DNA from: JACVRW01 sp963764665
GTDB taxonomy: Bacteria; Actinomycetota; Thermoleophilia; Solirubrobacterales; Thermoleophilaceae
Reading direction: 5' to 3'
Length of the DNA stretch: 64,000 nt
NCBI GenBank assembly: GCA_963764665.1
Contig: CAVXTL010000008.1
Location: forward strand, 62,001-126,000
Positions 63,253 through 64,000 of the stretch are shown piece after piece (the first letter of the stretch is position 1; every line of letters starts with the position of its first letter). Position numbers and translations under genes: made by a program. The notes below the pieces were generated by a model. The model saw only the letters and a list, made by a program, of their open reading frames with translations, had not been told where the DNA came from and ran no database searches.

Positions 63253-64000
63253 CTAGCCGATGCTGTCGACCATCTCCAGCTGGATGAGCCTGTTGAGCTC
63301 GACGGCGTACTCCATCGGCAGCTCCTTCGTGACCGGCTCGATGAAGCCGTTCACGATCATCGCCGCCGCCTCTTCCTCGGTCAGTCCACGGGACTGGAGG
63401 TAGAAGAGCTGCTCGTCGGAGATCTTGCCGACCACGGCCTCGTGGGCGACGGTCACGTGCGGGTTCTGGATCTGGATGTCAGGCCAGGTGTCCGAGCGTG
63501 AGCGGTCGTCCATCATCAGGCCGTCGCACTGCACGCGGGCCTTCGAGCCCTGTGAGTTGTGGCCCATCCGGACCAGGCCGCGGTAGCCCATGATCCCGCC
63601 GTCCTTGGAGATGGACTTGGCGAGGATGTTCGACGTGGTGTTGGGCGCGAGGTGCAGGACCTTGGCGCCGGTGTCCTTCCATACGTCGCCGGAGGCGACG
63701 CCCACGTTCAGGTGGTCGGCGCGGGCGTACTCGCCCATCAGGAAGGAGCCCGGGTAGAGCATTACCTTCTTGGCGCCCATCGAGCCTCCGACCCACTCCA
63801 CCGTGCCGTGCGCCTCGACGATGGCGCGCTTCGTGTTGAGGTTGAAGACGTCCTTCGACCAGTTCTGGACCGTCGTGTAGCGGGCCTTGGCGCCCTCCTT
63901 CACGAAGATCTCGACGACCGCGGAGTGCATCGAGTTGACCGAGTAGGTCTGTGCGGTGCAGCCCTCGATGTAGTTCAGCTCGGAGCCCTCGTCGGCGATG
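63253..64000 (-). CDS. sufB: Fe-S cluster assembly protein SufB, 3' part
   Basis: The frame continues off the right edge; the visible 249 residues are the C-terminal half. EGCTAQTYSVNSMHSAVVEIFV, YTTVQNWSKDVFNLNTKRAIVE, WVGGSMGAKKVMLYPGSF and HEAVVGKISDEQLFYLQSRGLTEEEAAAMIVNGF are hallmark SufB sequences, including the conserved Cys and the His/Glu region of the SufBC2D scaffold. Part of the SUF system that builds iron-sulfur clusters for enzymes such as IspH and GltBD here. Other suf genes lie outside the window. Confidence 0.93.
   Translation of the reverse strand, partial: IADEGSELNYIEGCTAQTYSVNSMHSAVVEIFVKEGAKARYTTVQNWSKDVFNLNTKRAIVEAHGTVEWVGGSMGAKKVMLYPGSFLMGEYARADHLNVGVASGDVWKDTGAKVLHLAPNTTSNILAKSISKDGGIMGYRGLVRMGHNSQGSKARVQCDGLMMDDRSRSDTWPDIQIQNPHVTVAHEAVVGKISDEQLFYLQSRGLTEEEAAAMIVNGFIEPVTKELPMEYAVELNRLIQLEMVDSIG

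Overview
This is a GC-rich bacterial chromosome segment with dense gene packing, many 4-bp start/stop overlaps, frequent GTG/TTG starts and no rRNA, tRNA, CRISPR array, insertion sequence or prophage that I can recognise. Gene content points to a high-GC actinobacterium. A deep-branching group such as Thermoleophilia (Solirubrobacterales-like) is my inference from MarP- and WS/DGAT-type genes, FHA and SPOIIM-like proteins and the overall style; it is not proven by a marker gene here.

Layout. 1-6.1 kb: end of a YibE/F protein, secreted subtilase, Lgt, and a zinc-type ABC transporter (permease-ATPase-permease) behind a perfect Fur/Zur-type operator. 6.1-10.8 kb: a tightly coupled aspartate-family operon lysA-hom-thrC-thrB-NUDIX. 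10.8-19.7 kb: amidase and orphan ParA facing away from glutamate synthase gltB-gltD; gltB carries an apparent frameshift, an unusual CTG start and a structured leader. 19.7-26.5 kb: quinone oxidoreductase, a candidate stand-alone small RNA sharing the gltB leader fold, small secreted proteins including a minimal metzincin, and an ECF sigma factor with a membrane beta-propeller partner. 26.5-38.5 kb: lipoprotein, penicillin-binding protein divergent from a MarP-type protease, lysyl-oxidase-like protein, DAO-family oxidase, type IA topoisomerase, phosphoesterase and SDR. 38.5-46.8 kb: AddAB/AdnAB-type recombination nuclease-helicase, then a nuclease lipoprotein and a hydrolase. 46.7-50.5 kb: three pilin-like genes. 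50.6-64 kb: PNPOx-like and TetR sequences in one open frame, HAD/FxsA operon, SufT with a lipoate-ligase-like protein, WS/DGAT acyltransferase, M28 peptidase, ispH, a thioredoxin fold without its cysteines, secreted proteins, and the 3' end of sufB.

How it fits together. Core nitrogen and amino-acid metabolism (gltBD; lysA/hom/thrC/thrB), isoprenoid (ispH) and Fe-S assembly (sufB, sufT) genes are interleaved with envelope functions (lgt and several of its likely lipoprotein substrates, PBP, MarP, pilins, secreted proteases).

Two signals cut across genes. First, at least a dozen genes have a TANNNT -10 box only 6-8 nt before the start codon, the signature of leaderless mRNAs, and this fixes several start sites (lgt, sigma-independent of any SD; the 61.3 kb hydrolase). 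Second, the gltB leader and an intergenic locus at 20.65 kb share a ~43-nt element that folds as a compact pseudoknot with compensatory base changes. In gltB it abuts the Shine-Dalgarno sequence and competes with an anti-Shine-Dalgarno strand, so it is the best candidate in the window for an undescribed regulatory RNA.
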